A DNA stretch of 64,000 nt from Propionimicrobium sp. PCR01-08-3 (GCF_030286045.1 NZ_CP127390.1:1815482-1879481), one strand, 5' to 3'; shown: positions 1 through 8,943, numbered from the stretch's first letter. Made by a program: numbers and translations. The notes: generated from the letters alone by a model not told the origin.

Positions 1-861
1 GCGAACTCGGGTACCGGCAACCACGCAGGTTCGGGACCGGTCCCTGACATCGACGCTCTCAGAGATCACGTGCAACACGCTCGGGCCTTCGCCGACACCA
101 GCTTGCGGGCCGCGCTCTCCCGTGGCGACCGCTTGGACGACGATTCTGCCAGAAGCGTGGCTGAACGGTTCGGCGAGCTGACCGGACTCAGCCCCGACTA
201 CGTGCTGCGCTCCAATCTGCGCGTCCTCGATCGACGGTTCCGCAAAGAACTGCTGCGTGACCGGGACTTGGTGGTCGGACGCTATGACGGCCGGGTATCG
301 GGCTTCGACCTCGATCAGGCGTCGGACGATGAGACTTTTATTCCAGATGATGCCTTCATCTCCCCGGCCTATGCGGCGCTGGTCAACACCTACCTGCGCG
401 AGGAGCTCGGCTGGACCGCGAGCATAGAGCGGCGTCCCTATGCAGACATCGATTTCGGCACCACGGAGCCGGGCAAATCCTGGGTGTGGACGCACAAGTT
501 GCCCGAGCACACCAAGTCGATGTGGGACGATCCACAGATCACCCACCCGCAGGTGATGGCCGACCTCACCGCGGCACTCGTCCGCAACCCGCGGCTCAAA
601 GTACTGGTGGCAAACGGCTACTTCGACCTGGCGACGCCGTTCTTCCAGACCGAATACGACATCGACCACCTGGGTCTACCGAAACCTCTTCGATCGAATA
701 TCGCCTTCACCTACTACCCTGCGGGCCACATGGTCTACACCAGCCCCGGATGCCTGAAGAAACTGAACGCCGATCTCCGCCGGTTCTATGCCGCTGATTC
801 GCCCGATTTGTCGTCGCTGGACGAGCGTCCCGCGCTGCCCACCGCTCAGCCCTCGGCTTGA
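1..861 (+). CDS. S10 family serine carboxypeptidase-like peptidase (5' truncated)
   Basis: The reading frame is open from the first base, so the N-terminus lies outside the window. The visible ~286 residues carry the C-terminal signature of S10 peptidases: NGYFDLATPF, holding the catalytic Asp, and PAGHMVYT, holding the catalytic His. The Ser nucleophile segment must be upstream. Family members remove C-terminal amino acids from peptides, usually outside the cytoplasm; no signal peptide can be judged here. Its 3' end overlaps the 3' end of the convergent yceD gene by 16 bases. Proteins annotated simply as 'peptidase S10' are common in Actinobacteria, and the substrate is unknown. Confidence 0.85.
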   Translation, partial: ANSGTGNHAGSGPVPDIDALRDHVQHARAFADTSLRAALSRGDRLDDDSARSVAERFGELTGLSPDYVLRSNLRVLDRRFRKELLRDRDLVVGRYDGRVSGFDLDQASDDETFIPDDAFISPAYAALVNTYLREELGWTASIERRPYADIDFGTTEPGKSWVWTHKLPEHTKSMWDDPQITHPQVMADLTAALVRNPRLKVLVANGYFDLATPFFQTEYDIDHLGLPKPLRSNIAFTYYPAGHMVYTSPGCLKKLNADLRRFYAADSPDLSSLDERPALPTAQPSA

Positions 862-1385
862 AAACCCTGCAGACTGGCCCAGCGCGGATCGGTCTGCTCA
901 CCGTGACTGTGCTCGGGATCATCATTCAGATTGAACCCGCACTCGGGGCACAGCCCCAGACAGTCGGGTCGGCACAGCGGGGTGAACGGCAGCTCGAGAA
1001 CGATCGCGTCACGCATCGGAGGATCGAGATCGATGTGTTCGTCCACCACGAACAACGCGTCCTCTTCGGCGTCGCGGCCCGGGTAGTAATACAACTCCTG
1101 CAGGTCGAAATCGCGTTCCTCGCGGACAGCCGTCAAGCAACGCGAGCACTGCCCGACCAGTTGTGCGCTCACCGTACCGGTGGCCAACACGCCTTCGCTC
1201 ACCGATTCGAGCCGCAGATCGACCACGATCGGGCTTTCGTCCGGAACACCGATCATCTCCGTACCGAGGTCGGCCGGGGCGGGGATCTCCTGATGGAACT
1301 CCTTCATCTCGCCGGGGCGGCGAACCAGGTCGTGGATGCTTACGACCCACGGCGACCTTAGATCCAGGGGCTGGTGCTCGTTCAT
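846..1385 (-). CDS. yceD: YceD family protein (DUF177)
   Basis: 179 residues, the normal length for the family. YceD in E. coli and plants affects 23S rRNA accumulation; the biochemical role is not settled. The protein has a central CSRCL pair and a C-terminal CRPDCLGLCPECG cluster, typical of the actinobacterial/Firmicute form and suggestive of metal binding. An RNA-stable ATG is preceded by TAGGCT six bases upstream with no Shine-Dalgarno sequence, so the mRNA is probably leaderless. coaD lies upstream on the same strand. The usual downstream partner rpmF (L32) is missing: the next gene is a convergent peptidase. Confidence 0.88.
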   Translation of the reverse strand: MNEHQPLDLRSPWVVSIHDLVRRPGEMKEFHQEIPAPADLGTEMIGVPDESPIVVDLRLESVSEGVLATGTVSAQLVGQCSRCLTAVREERDFDLQELYYYPGRDAEEDALFVVDEHIDLDPPMRDAIVLELPFTPLCRPDCLGLCPECGFNLNDDPEHSHGEQTDPRWASLQGFQAEG

Positions 1386-1391
1386 CTGGCC

Positions 1392-1397
1392 AGCCTA
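1392..1397 (-). promoter_or_regulatory. -10 box for leaderless yceD
   Basis: TAGGCT on the minus strand ends six bases before the yceD ATG, and no ribosome binding site lies between them. This is the spacing expected when transcription starts at the start codon. No convincing -35 box was seen. Confidence 0.5.
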
Positions 1398-1533
1398 TAG
1401 CGGCACGGCAATCAAGAAAGTCGACCTCGGCACCGCGGGGAGCGAACGGCATTCAAGCCACAACAAAACACCTCTGCCCCGCGTAGCAGAACTCGACGCC
1501 GACGCGGACAGTAAGGCGAAAACACGCCGGCGA

Positions 1534-2037
1534 TCACGCCGACCGTGCAACCTTGGCCAGGACGGCCCGGTTGACCTCGTCGGTGACGAAGGCACTCACG
1601 TCGGCGCCGTTGTGAGCCACCTCGCGCAGCATCGAGCTGGAGATGGTGCCGAATTCACGTCCGGCCGGCAGTAAGACGGTTTCGATACCCGAAAGCTGCC
1701 TGTTCAGTTGCGACATCTGCAATTCGTAGTCGAAGTCGGAGCCGAACCGGACTCCCTTGACGATCACCTTTGCATCGTGTTCGTGGCAGAAGTCGACCAG
1801 CAGACCCTCGATCGGTGCCACCCGTACATTGTCCAGTTCGGCGACGGCATCGGCCGTCAGCTGCAGCCGCTCATCGAAGTCGAACATGTAGTTCTTGGTG
1901 GTGTTGCGTCCGACCGCAACGATGACCTCCGAGAAGACACTCGCGGCACGGCCGATGATGTCGAGATGGCCGCGGGTGATCGGGTCAAACGATCCGGGGC
2001 AGACCGCACGTACCTGGGCGATTTCGCAGTTCGTCAT
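1534..2037 (-). CDS. coaD: Phosphopantetheine adenylyltransferase
   Basis: 167 residues. CoaD transfers AMP from ATP to 4'-phosphopantetheine, the penultimate step of coenzyme A synthesis, in the cytoplasm. The N-terminal nucleotidyltransferase motif is CPGSFDPITRGHLDI (the T/HxGH signature), followed by VAVGRN and, near the end, the SSSMLREVA motif of the family. The ATG overlaps the rsmD stop by four bases (ATGA), so the two are translationally coupled. The rsmD-coaD pairing is widespread in bacteria and supports both assignments. Confidence 0.95.
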   Translation of the reverse strand: MTNCEIAQVRAVCPGSFDPITRGHLDIIGRAASVFSEVIVAVGRNTTKNYMFDFDERLQLTADAVAELDNVRVAPIEGLLVDFCHEHDAKVIVKGVRFGSDFDYELQMSQLNRQLSGIETVLLPAGREFGTISSSMLREVAHNGADVSAFVTDEVNRAVLAKVARSA

Positions 2038-2642
2038 GAAACTTCCTCGGTTGATGGGGGCGTTCGGCGCGCGTAGTAAAGCTTCGTCTCACCGTAGCGC
2101 CGCGACCAGCGCTCGGAGAAGTCATCAGGCCAATGCGGCTCCGGATCCCTGGCGTCCCGCTCGACGACGACCAGTCCGTCATCGGCAAGCCAACCCCCGC
2201 TGATACGGGCCAGCAGAGCGTCCAATTCATCACCGGGGAGCGCATAGGGAGGGTCGGCCCAGATCACATCGAACCGACGCTGGGGTGAGCCCGCGAGATA
2301 GCCGCGCACATCGCTGACCTGTACCCGCACCCGATCGGCTACCTTGATGGCCGCCGCATTGCGTTTGATCGTGGTCCCGGCCGGGCGGTAGCTATCCACC
2401 AGCACCACCTCATCGGCTCCCCTGCTGGCCGCCTCCAGCCCGATCGCTCCCGAACCCGCATACAGGTCGAGCAGCCTGATACCTGCCAGTTGGTGCGCGG
2501 CCGGTGAATCCATGCCTTCGGCCCAAGCGGCCAGCGCGGAGAAGAACGCCTCTCTCACCCGGTCGGTGGTCGGACGGGTACGTTCGCCCGGCGGCACCTT
2601 CAACGGATTGCCACGTGCCGATCCGGCAATGATCCTGGTCAC
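2034..2642 (-). CDS. rsmD: 16S rRNA (guanine(966)-N(2))-methyltransferase
   Basis: 202 residues from the second of two consecutive GTG codons. RsmD methylates G966 of 16S rRNA in the 30S subunit using S-adenosylmethionine. Visible motifs are the N-terminal RIIAGSARGNPL, the SAM-binding LLDLYAGSGAIGLEAASRG and the catalytic WADPPYALP (DPPY). The second GTG is chosen because TAGGCT lies exactly six bases upstream of it, the spacing of leaderless genes elsewhere in the window; the first GTG would leave only three bases. coaD follows with a four-base overlap. Confidence 0.93.
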   Translation of the reverse strand: MTRIIAGSARGNPLKVPPGERTRPTTDRVREAFFSALAAWAEGMDSPAAHQLAGIRLLDLYAGSGAIGLEAASRGADEVVLVDSYRPAGTTIKRNAAAIKVADRVRVQVSDVRGYLAGSPQRRFDVIWADPPYALPGDELDALLARISGGWLADDGLVVVERDARDPEPHWPDDFSERWSRRYGETKLYYARRTPPSTEEVS

Positions 2643-2648
2643 CACGCC

Positions 2649-2654
2649 AGCCTA
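2649..2654 (-). promoter_or_regulatory. -10 box for leaderless rsmD-coaD
   Basis: TAGGCT on the minus strand ends six bases before the second GTG of rsmD. There is no Shine-Dalgarno sequence. The same hexamer and spacing occur at yceD and at the malic enzyme gene. Confidence 0.5.
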
Positions 2655-2868
2655 CCGAGACGATCGCGATGAACCGCCGCCCGGCGATCGTGGTGCTCGC
2701 CGTTGCCTCGACATCGTCCATCGCCGCAGGTCAACGGTCAATGCAGACCACGTCGCGTCTACCGGTGGATGCCACCGAACCGTCTCGCGCACATCATTAC
2801 CCCCTCAGCGAACAATTCGGTGACGGGTTCCCTATGACAGCCGGGCGCCGGTGCGGTTGAATAGCGGT

Positions 2869-3294
2869 ATGTCTGACAACAACAACCCCGTGGCCATCAT
2901 CCCGGAAGATACCTGCTGGGGATACCTCGCTTCGCAGGAGGTCGGTCGGCTCGGCGTGAGCTCGCATGACGTCCCCGAGATTTTCCCGATCAATTACTAC
3001 GTTGACGGCGAATCGGTCATCTTCCGCTCCGCCGAGGGTAGCAAGCTCGACCAGCTCAGCCTCAACAAGAACGTGGTCTTCGAGGTCGACGGCTGGACCG
3101 ACGAGGGCGGCTGGAGCGTCATGGTGAAGGGTGTGGCCGAGGCCATCACCGATGAGGACGAACTGGCCCGCGCGCGCAAGGCCCCCCTGCTGCCGTGGAT
3201 TCCGACCGTCAAGACGACTTTCGTGCGGGTCACCCCGACGATCGGCATCAGTGGGCGCCACTTCGTCTTCGGGCCCGAGCCGAAGCAGGCTTGA
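2869..3294 (+). CDS. Pyridoxamine 5'-phosphate oxidase family protein
   Basis: 141 residues forming a single split-barrel, FMN-binding-like domain. The stretch GRLGVSSHDVPEIFPINYYVDGESVIFRS is the PNPOx-like pattern seen in many small actinobacterial flavin or F420-type proteins, followed by EGSKLDQL and VVFEVDGW. Family members reduce or bind flavin/F420/heme ligands; the substrate cannot be read from sequence. The ATG is preferred over an upstream GTG because the family motif begins soon after it; no strong ribosome binding site is present. It lies six bases before the sugar isomerase-like gene, so the two are probably cotranscribed. Confidence 0.8.
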   Translation: MSDNNNPVAIIPEDTCWGYLASQEVGRLGVSSHDVPEIFPINYYVDGESVIFRSAEGSKLDQLSLNKNVVFEVDGWTDEGGWSVMVKGVAEAITDEDELARARKAPLLPWIPTVKTTFVRVTPTIGISGRHFVFGPEPKQA

Positions 3295-3300
3295 TCCGCG

Positions 3301-4128
3301 TTGTGGACCATCAGCGGCTTTGCCGATGAGGTGACCGACGATTTCGCTGCCCAGCTGAGATTTCTGAACCGGCGCGGAATCCGATTCATCGAGTTGCGTA
3401 GCGCTTGGGGCATCAAGGTCTGCGATCTGGACGATGCCCAGGTGCGCCGCATCAAGCAGTTGCTGGACGACCACGGCATCGCGGTCAGCGCGCTGGGCAC
3501 CGATCTCGGCAAGATCAGGCTGGACGACGACTTTGCCGGCCATCTCGACCGGGCCAAGCGCGCCGCCGAGGTGGCTTGGCGTCTTGAGACCTCGGACGTG
3601 CGAGGGTTCTCATTCTTGATGGCCGACGGCGAAGACCGAGATGCCTGCCGATCCGAGGTCATCAATCGGTTGGGCGAGATCGTCGCTGTCACCGACGCGG
3701 CCGATATCCGTTATCTGCATGAGAACGAGGCGGATGTCTGGGCCGATACGCCGGCCCGCTGCGCCGATCTGGTCGGCTACCTGCCCCGGCTCACCTTCGG
3801 TCTGGTTTTCGATGCCGCGAACTATGTGCAGGCGGGCATTCATCCATTTTCGGACGCCTACCCCGTTGTGCGGGACGCGACTCGATATGTTCACGTCAAG
3901 GACGCTCACCTGGCCGACGGCTCGATCTGCGTCCCGGGGGAAGGCGACGGGCAGTGGCCCGAATTGTTGGCCGCACTGCGCGACGACGACTTCGATGGTT
4001 TCCTGTCCATGGAACCGCATCTGGCCAGTCAGGGAGCTTTCGGCGGATTCAGCGGGGCCGATGAATGGACCCGAGCCCATGAATCCCTGGTTCGGCTGCT
4101 GAACGCCAGCGGTGTCGCGTATTCGTAA
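3301..4128 (+). CDS. Sugar phosphate isomerase/epimerase family protein (TIM barrel)
   Basis: 275 residues from a TTG start. The AP endonuclease 2/xylose isomerase-like TIM barrel is recognised from ISGFADEVTDDF, FIELRSAWG, YLHENEADVWADTP (metal-ligand Glu), FGLVFDAANYVQAG, YVHVKDAHLADGSICVPGEGDG and the terminal SMEPHL. This is the family of IolE/IolH, hydroxypyruvate isomerase and sugar epimerases, which work on sugars, inositols or small keto acids with a divalent metal. The Gfo/Idh/MocA dehydrogenase lies just downstream; such pairs commonly oxidise and isomerise one cyclitol or sugar derivative. The actual substrate is unknown. Confidence 0.82.
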   Translation: MWTISGFADEVTDDFAAQLRFLNRRGIRFIELRSAWGIKVCDLDDAQVRRIKQLLDDHGIAVSALGTDLGKIRLDDDFAGHLDRAKRAAEVAWRLETSDVRGFSFLMADGEDRDACRSEVINRLGEIVAVTDAADIRYLHENEADVWADTPARCADLVGYLPRLTFGLVFDAANYVQAGIHPFSDAYPVVRDATRYVHVKDAHLADGSICVPGEGDGQWPELLAALRDDDFDGFLSMEPHLASQGAFGGFSGADEWTRAHESLVRLLNASGVAYS

Positions 4129-4289
4129 GCATCAATCAGGTTGAGGTTCGCAGCAACTGCCTGCCAGGACGTCAACGCTCTCGCCGGCGGACACCCCACT
4201 ATCCTCTGAGCTTTGGCCGTATGTGCCAAGATGAGGACGCGCGGCTGGCAGGTTCCGGCTGCCTCAGGTCTATTCGAAGGAGAATGCGC

Positions 4290-5471
4290 ATGGTGGATCG
4301 GGTTCGGATCGGTGTGGTGGGCGTGGGCGCGCAGGGCCGGCTCTACGCAACTCTCGTGTCAGACGGACGCGCACCCTCGCTCGAACTCGCGGCGCTGTGC
4401 AGTTCGAACCCCAACAGCAGTTCCCACGAGTCTCACGCGGTCTTTGCCCAACAGATGGGCGTGCCGTTGTTCACCGATTACGGCGAGCTGCTCGACTCTG
4501 GCGCAGTGGACGCGGTCGTCATCACCACTCCGCACTACGAGCATCCGCGCATGGCCATCGAGGCGATCGAGCACGGTATCCATGTGCTTCTCGAAAAACC
4601 CGCCGGAATCTACGGCAAACAGGTCGTCCGCTTGCTCGATAGTGCCGTAGCACACCCCCAGGTCACCTTCGCAATGATGTTCAACCAGCGCGCCAATCCA
4701 CTGTTCGCCGATCTGAAATCCATGATCGACTCCGGTGAGTTCGGCGCGCTGCGGCGCACCTCGTGGCAGCTGACCCACTGGTGGCGTCCCGACGCGTACT
4801 ACACGTCGTCGGCTTGGCGCGCCACCTGGGGCACCGAGGGTGGTGGCGTACTAGTCAATCAGGCACCGCACCAGCTGGATCTGTGGCAATGGCTGTGCGG
4901 GACGCCTCTTCGCTGTTTCGCACGAGTCCGGTTCGGATTCCGCCGGGATATCCCGGTCGAGGACGAGGTCAGCGCCTCACTCGAGTTTCCCGGGGGCGCC
5001 AACGGTGTCTTCATCACCAGCACCAACGACCTGGTCGGCACCGATCGGTTGGAGCTCAGCTTCGATAAGGCACGGGTGCTGGTCGACAACAGCCTGAAGA
5101 TGACCATCGACCGGTTCACCGATGACGAGCGCCAGATCGCGCGAACCATTTCGGACGAGGACGCCGCCCTGGTACCGTCCGGCGCATTCGACCGCAGTGT
5201 CTTCTTTGCCAGTGAAACCCGCGAATACACCAGCGCGTGGGGTGAGCAGCATTCCTTGCTGCTCGACAACTTCGGCAAGCACATCACCGACGGCACGCCG
5301 TTGATCGCTCCCGGAGCCGACGGCCTGACCAGCGTCCGGCTGGCGAATGCCATGCAGCTATCCGGCTGGACCGGGCAGGACATCGAGCTGGCCCGCTTCG
5401 ACGACGATGCGTACCTCGCCGAGTTGAACAAGCGGATCGAAGAAGAGGGACGCTTCCCCGCGCGTTCGTGA
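4290..5471 (+). CDS. Gfo/Idh/MocA family oxidoreductase
   Basis: 393 residues. The N-terminal Rossmann fold begins RIGVVGVGAQGRLYATL (GxGxxG), followed by the family motif LLEKPAGIYG (EKP, with the conserved Lys) and the C-terminal domain containing GGGVLVNQAPHQLDLWQWLCG, where the His is the expected catalytic residue. Members oxidise or reduce sugars and inositols with NAD(P). The ATG follows GAAGGAGA by six bases; this was chosen over upstream in-frame starts that lack a ribosome binding site. About 160 bases separate it from the TIM-barrel gene, so it may have its own promoter. It converges on recG. Confidence 0.88.
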   Translation: MVDRVRIGVVGVGAQGRLYATLVSDGRAPSLELAALCSSNPNSSSHESHAVFAQQMGVPLFTDYGELLDSGAVDAVVITTPHYEHPRMAIEAIEHGIHVLLEKPAGIYGKQVVRLLDSAVAHPQVTFAMMFNQRANPLFADLKSMIDSGEFGALRRTSWQLTHWWRPDAYYTSSAWRATWGTEGGGVLVNQAPHQLDLWQWLCGTPLRCFARVRFGFRRDIPVEDEVSASLEFPGGANGVFITSTNDLVGTDRLELSFDKARVLVDNSLKMTIDRFTDDERQIARTISDEDAALVPSGAFDRSVFFASETREYTSAWGEQHSLLLDNFGKHITDGTPLIAPGADGLTSVRLANAMQLSGWTGQDIELARFDDDAYLAELNKRIEEEGRFPARS

Positions 5472-5573
5472 GGTGGGCAGCCCGAAAGTGTCCCTCCGGA
5501 AGCCGAGCCGCCGATTTTCTCTGGGCGGGGGGCAGCGAGCGTGCGCAAACAATAGCTTCAAGCCATGCTCACC

Positions 5574-7844
5574 CTACGAGCGCTCCAGGAAATCGGCATC
5601 GGCACGCAACTCGGTGTGGGTCACCATGTCGGCCAACCAGTCGCTGGCCTTGTCGGGGTCGCGTGCGACCAGCATTTCGGCGATCTCGCGGGATTCGGTG
5701 AGCAGCTCGGCATCGTCCAGCACGCGGAGCAGCTTCAAGGTGGTTCGCCCGCCTGACTGAGAGGCACCGAACACGTCACCTTCGCGACGTTGCTCCAGAT
5801 CGACCTCGGCCAGCTCGAAGCCATCGCGAGATGCGGCGACTGCCGCCAGCCTGCGATCGGCATCGGTCGTGCCATCGGAGTACGTGACCAGCAGGCAGAC
5901 CCCGGGGTATCCCCCGCGGCCTACTCGTCCACGCAGCTGATGCAATTGGCTGATACCGAAATGGTCGGCATCCATGATCACCATCATCGACGCATTCGGC
6001 ACATCGACTCCGACCTCGATCACCGTCGTCGCCACCAGCACGTCGAGGTCGCCCGACGCAAAAGCCGCCATTGTTGAGTCTTTCTCACCCCCGGCCAGCC
6101 GGCCGTGCAGCACTCCGAGCCGCAGCCCTGCCAACGGGCCATCCGCGAGATACTCGTAGAGTGCCTCGACACTGGGGTCAGGTAGTCCGTCGGGGACCGG
6201 CTCATCATTGGAGCTGATCCGGGGACACACGACGAACGCCTGGCGTCCGATCGAGACCTCTTCGCGGATCCGTTCCCAGGCCCTGTCCAGCCACCCCGGA
6301 CGAAGCTTTGCCTGGACGACGGTTGTCTGCACATCTTGCCTGCCCGCGGGAATCTCCCGAAGCGTCGACACCTCCAGATCGCCGAAGACGGTCATGGCGA
6401 TGGAGCGCGGAATGGGGGTGGCCGTCATAACCAGCAGATGCGGGACCAAGTCAGCCCGGGATTGCAGCACCGCACGCTGTTCGACACCGAACCGGTGCTG
6501 CTCGTCCACCACGATGAGACCGAGATCGGCGAACGAGACGGTTTCGGACAACAGGGCATGCGTGCCGACGATGATTCCCGCCCGTCCGTCGGCAATCGCT
6601 GCGAGGGCCGCCCTGCGCTGGGCCGCGCTTTGCGAACCGGTTACCAGGACAACCTCAGTGGCATCGTCGGGGGCGCCCAGCACCTGTCCCTCGCCCAGAT
6701 CGCCGAGTAGCGACCGCAACGATTCAAAATGTTGGGCGGCGAGCACTTCGGTCGGCGCCAGCAACACTGCCTGGCGCCCGGAATCGACCTCGGCGAGCAT
6801 GGCCCGCAGGGCGACCACGGTCTTGCCCGAACCGACTTCACCCTGCAGCAACCGCTGCATCGGACGCGTCCGCGCCAAGTCGGCAAAGATCTCTTCTCCG
6901 ACCTCGACCTGGCCATCGGTGAGTGTGAATGGTAGACGCTGATCGAAAGCGGCCAGCAGACCGTCGCTGCGCCGGGTCACGGACGCGGCAGTGTGGTTCG
7001 CGGCGTCTCGTCTGCGGTAGGCCATCGTGACCTGCAACGACAACGCCTCATCGAATTTCAGCCGGTCGACGCCGAGTTCTGCGGCTTCGATGCTCTCGGG
7101 CCGGTGGATCGACTCGTACGCCTCATAAAACTCCGGCAGCCCCAGCCGCGACCTCAACTCGGCGGGCATCGGATCATCGGTGCCCTTCAGCAGCTCGAGG
7201 ACCAGATCGGCGCATTCGGCAATCTGCCAGGTGGGCATCTTGCTCGTTGCCGGGTAGATGCCTACCAAGCCGGAGCGGCTGACCCGATTCGCCATCGAGG
7301 TCTTGGTCTCATCGGCGCGGCCCACGATGGTCCCGTGCTCATCGAGCATCACGAAATTCGGATGGCTCATCTGTAGCTCGCCGTTGAAGACGCTGATCTT
7401 TCCGACGAAAATGCCCTTGACTCCCCTGCTGAGTTGCAGCTGCCAGAACTTCAGGTAGCGGTCCTTGCCGAAGAACGTGGCCCGCAGGTGCCCGGTGCCA
7501 TCGGTCAACCTCAGCTCCAGCCGCCCTCTGGAGCCTCGCCCACCGTGCGCCGGGTGAGCGACCATATTTGCCACCTGCGCCACCAGGGCGACATCTTCGC
7601 CCGGTTCGAGACCACTCAACTCGGTCGTCTCGGTGCCCGACAGATAACGGCGGGGAAGGTGACCCATCAGGTCTTCCACCCTCTCCAGTTTCAGCAGAAC
7701 CAGCGCCTTCGCGGTCGGCGCTCCGAGTACCTCCGCCAACGGTGTGGCGAGCCGCCGATACGCCTCCGTGCGCCACAGCCCCACCACTCGTCCGCCTGCC
7801 TGCGGACGAGCTCGCGATCTTTCGGGAGGGTGCGTTTCAACCAC
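5574..7844 (-). CDS. recG: ATP-dependent DNA helicase RecG
   Basis: 756 residues, full length. RecG remodels stalled replication forks and Holliday junctions. The N-terminal wedge/OB region contains the LPRRYL and GRLELRLTDGTG segments. The helicase core has Walker A GEVGSGKT (about residues 337-344), DEQHRFG as the DEAD-type box, TATPIPRS (motif III) and IEVGVDVPNASMM plus QLRGRVGRG (motifs V and VI). The start is a GTG six bases after TAGTCT, so it is probably leaderless. In many actinobacteria recG lies between rpmB (with a DAK-domain gene) and rsmD; here other genes separate them on both sides. Confidence 0.97.
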   Translation of the reverse strand: MVETHPPERSRARPQAGGRVVGLWRTEAYRRLATPLAEVLGAPTAKALVLLKLERVEDLMGHLPRRYLSGTETTELSGLEPGEDVALVAQVANMVAHPAHGGRGSRGRLELRLTDGTGHLRATFFGKDRYLKFWQLQLSRGVKGIFVGKISVFNGELQMSHPNFVMLDEHGTIVGRADETKTSMANRVSRSGLVGIYPATSKMPTWQIAECADLVLELLKGTDDPMPAELRSRLGLPEFYEAYESIHRPESIEAAELGVDRLKFDEALSLQVTMAYRRRDAANHTAASVTRRSDGLLAAFDQRLPFTLTDGQVEVGEEIFADLARTRPMQRLLQGEVGSGKTVVALRAMLAEVDSGRQAVLLAPTEVLAAQHFESLRSLLGDLGEGQVLGAPDDATEVVLVTGSQSAAQRRAALAAIADGRAGIIVGTHALLSETVSFADLGLIVVDEQHRFGVEQRAVLQSRADLVPHLLVMTATPIPRSIAMTVFGDLEVSTLREIPAGRQDVQTTVVQAKLRPGWLDRAWERIREEVSIGRQAFVVCPRISSNDEPVPDGLPDPSVEALYEYLADGPLAGLRLGVLHGRLAGGEKDSTMAAFASGDLDVLVATTVIEVGVDVPNASMMVIMDADHFGISQLHQLRGRVGRGGYPGVCLLVTYSDGTTDADRRLAAVAASRDGFELAEVDLEQRREGDVFGASQSGGRTTLKLLRVLDDAELLTESREIAEMLVARDPDKASDWLADMVTHTELRADADFLERS

Positions 7845-7850
7845 CTTTGC

Positions 7851-7856
7851 AGACTA
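7851..7856 (-). promoter_or_regulatory. -10 box for leaderless recG
   Basis: TAGTCT on the minus strand ends six bases before the recG GTG, with no ribosome binding site between them. Confidence 0.45.
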
Positions 7857-7959
7857 CCGAGACCGTCCGACATTTTTCACGTGCTCAGGCGTAAGATCAT
7901 CGGCGATCGGCGCCCTCGCACCTGACCCATTGGCGCTGCTCAGATTGGACGCCGGACAA

Positions 7960-8754
7960 ATGCAGCATGACATGCTCCGTGACTATCGCTACGTTCTGAA
8001 ATGTGTCGTCATCGGTCTCGCGGCAGGCGTCCAGTCGGGGTTGTTCGGAGTGGGCGGCGGAACCATCATCGTCCCGATGTTGAGCTGGCTTCTCGTATTC
8101 GATCAACGCAAGGCCTCGGCGACCTCCCTGGCCGCCATCGTGCCCACCGCGGCCGTCGGCGTGATCTCCTACGCCGCTCACGATTCCGTCGCCTGGATTC
8201 CGGCTCTGCTGCTCGCAGTCGGAGCGGTCATCGGCGCCCAGATCGGCACCTGGCTGTCGGCCCATCTGCCCGAACGTACGCTCCGCTGGTTTTTCGTCTG
8301 CTTCCTGCTGGTGGTCGTCGCCACCTTGTTCACCACAACGCCCAGCCGCGACTCGGCACTCGTGGTCACCGTCGGCACGGCCATCGGGATGATCGGCGTC
8401 GGGCTCGCGATGGGCATACTCTCCGGGCTGTTGGGCGTCGGTGGCGGCGTCATCGTGGTTCCGGCCATGATGCTGTTGTTCGGCGCCAGCGATCTGGTGG
8501 CACGCGGTACCTCGTTGCTGACGATGCTTCCGGCAGCCATCTCCGGGACGATCGCCAACGCCCGCCGGCACACCGTCGATCTTTCCGCCGCCGCCTTCGT
8601 GGGTCTCGGCGCCTGCGCCAGCACCTCGCTCGGGGTCTGGATCGCCACGCTGATCAGCCCGCTTGCCGGGAACATTCTGTTCGCTGCGCTGATGTTGTTC
8701 ATCGCCGGGCAAATGGCATGGCGATTGATCCGCAGCAGAAAACCTCGCAGCTGA
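7960..8754 (+). CDS. Sulfite exporter TauE/SafE family protein
   Basis: 264 residues and about eight hydrophobic segments. Two copies of the family repeat are visible: AAGVQSGLFGVGGGTIIVPMLSW in the first half and AMGILSGLLGVGGGVIVVPAMMLLFG in the second, the GxGGG hallmark of the TauE/SafE (DUF81) inner-membrane transporters. Members export sulfite, sulfoacetate or other organosulfur anions, and some have been tied to other anions, so the substrate is open. The start could be this ATG or the ATG four codons later. It takes the place between recG and rpmB where a DAK-domain gene is common in actinobacteria. Confidence 0.85.
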   Translation: MQHDMLRDYRYVLKCVVIGLAAGVQSGLFGVGGGTIIVPMLSWLLVFDQRKASATSLAAIVPTAAVGVISYAAHDSVAWIPALLLAVGAVIGAQIGTWLSAHLPERTLRWFFVCFLLVVVATLFTTTPSRDSALVVTVGTAIGMIGVGLAMGILSGLLGVGGGVIVVPAMMLLFGASDLVARGTSLLTMLPAAISGTIANARRHTVDLSAAAFVGLGACASTSLGVWIATLISPLAGNILFAALMLFIAGQMAWRLIRSRKPRS

Positions 8755-8782
8755 TCGTCCAGACGCTCGCGGCAATTCACGC

Positions 8783-8921
8783 ACGCTCGCCTTCCTGCAT
8801 AACGCCTACTCAAAGGGAGTTCGCTCGCGTTGCAACAGCAGCAAACTAAGTTAAGGCGAGCGTGGTGCAGCACGGTAGGCATCCGTGGACCATGGCGAGC
8901 GTTATCAGTTTAAGGCGAGCG
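8783..8921. repeat. Cluster of GGCGAGCG direct and inverted repeats
   Basis: The intergenic space between the TauE-like gene and rpmB holds GGCGAGCG three times in the same orientation (8855, 8894, 8914) and once inverted as CGCTCGCC (8784). The first and second elements form 11-base inverted arms (ACGCTCGCCTT and AAGGCGAGCGT) about 60 bases apart. It may be a loose terminator or a family of small repeats; no function is established. Confidence 0.5.
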
Positions 8922-8943
8922 AGAACCTGCCGAGCACAGCACA

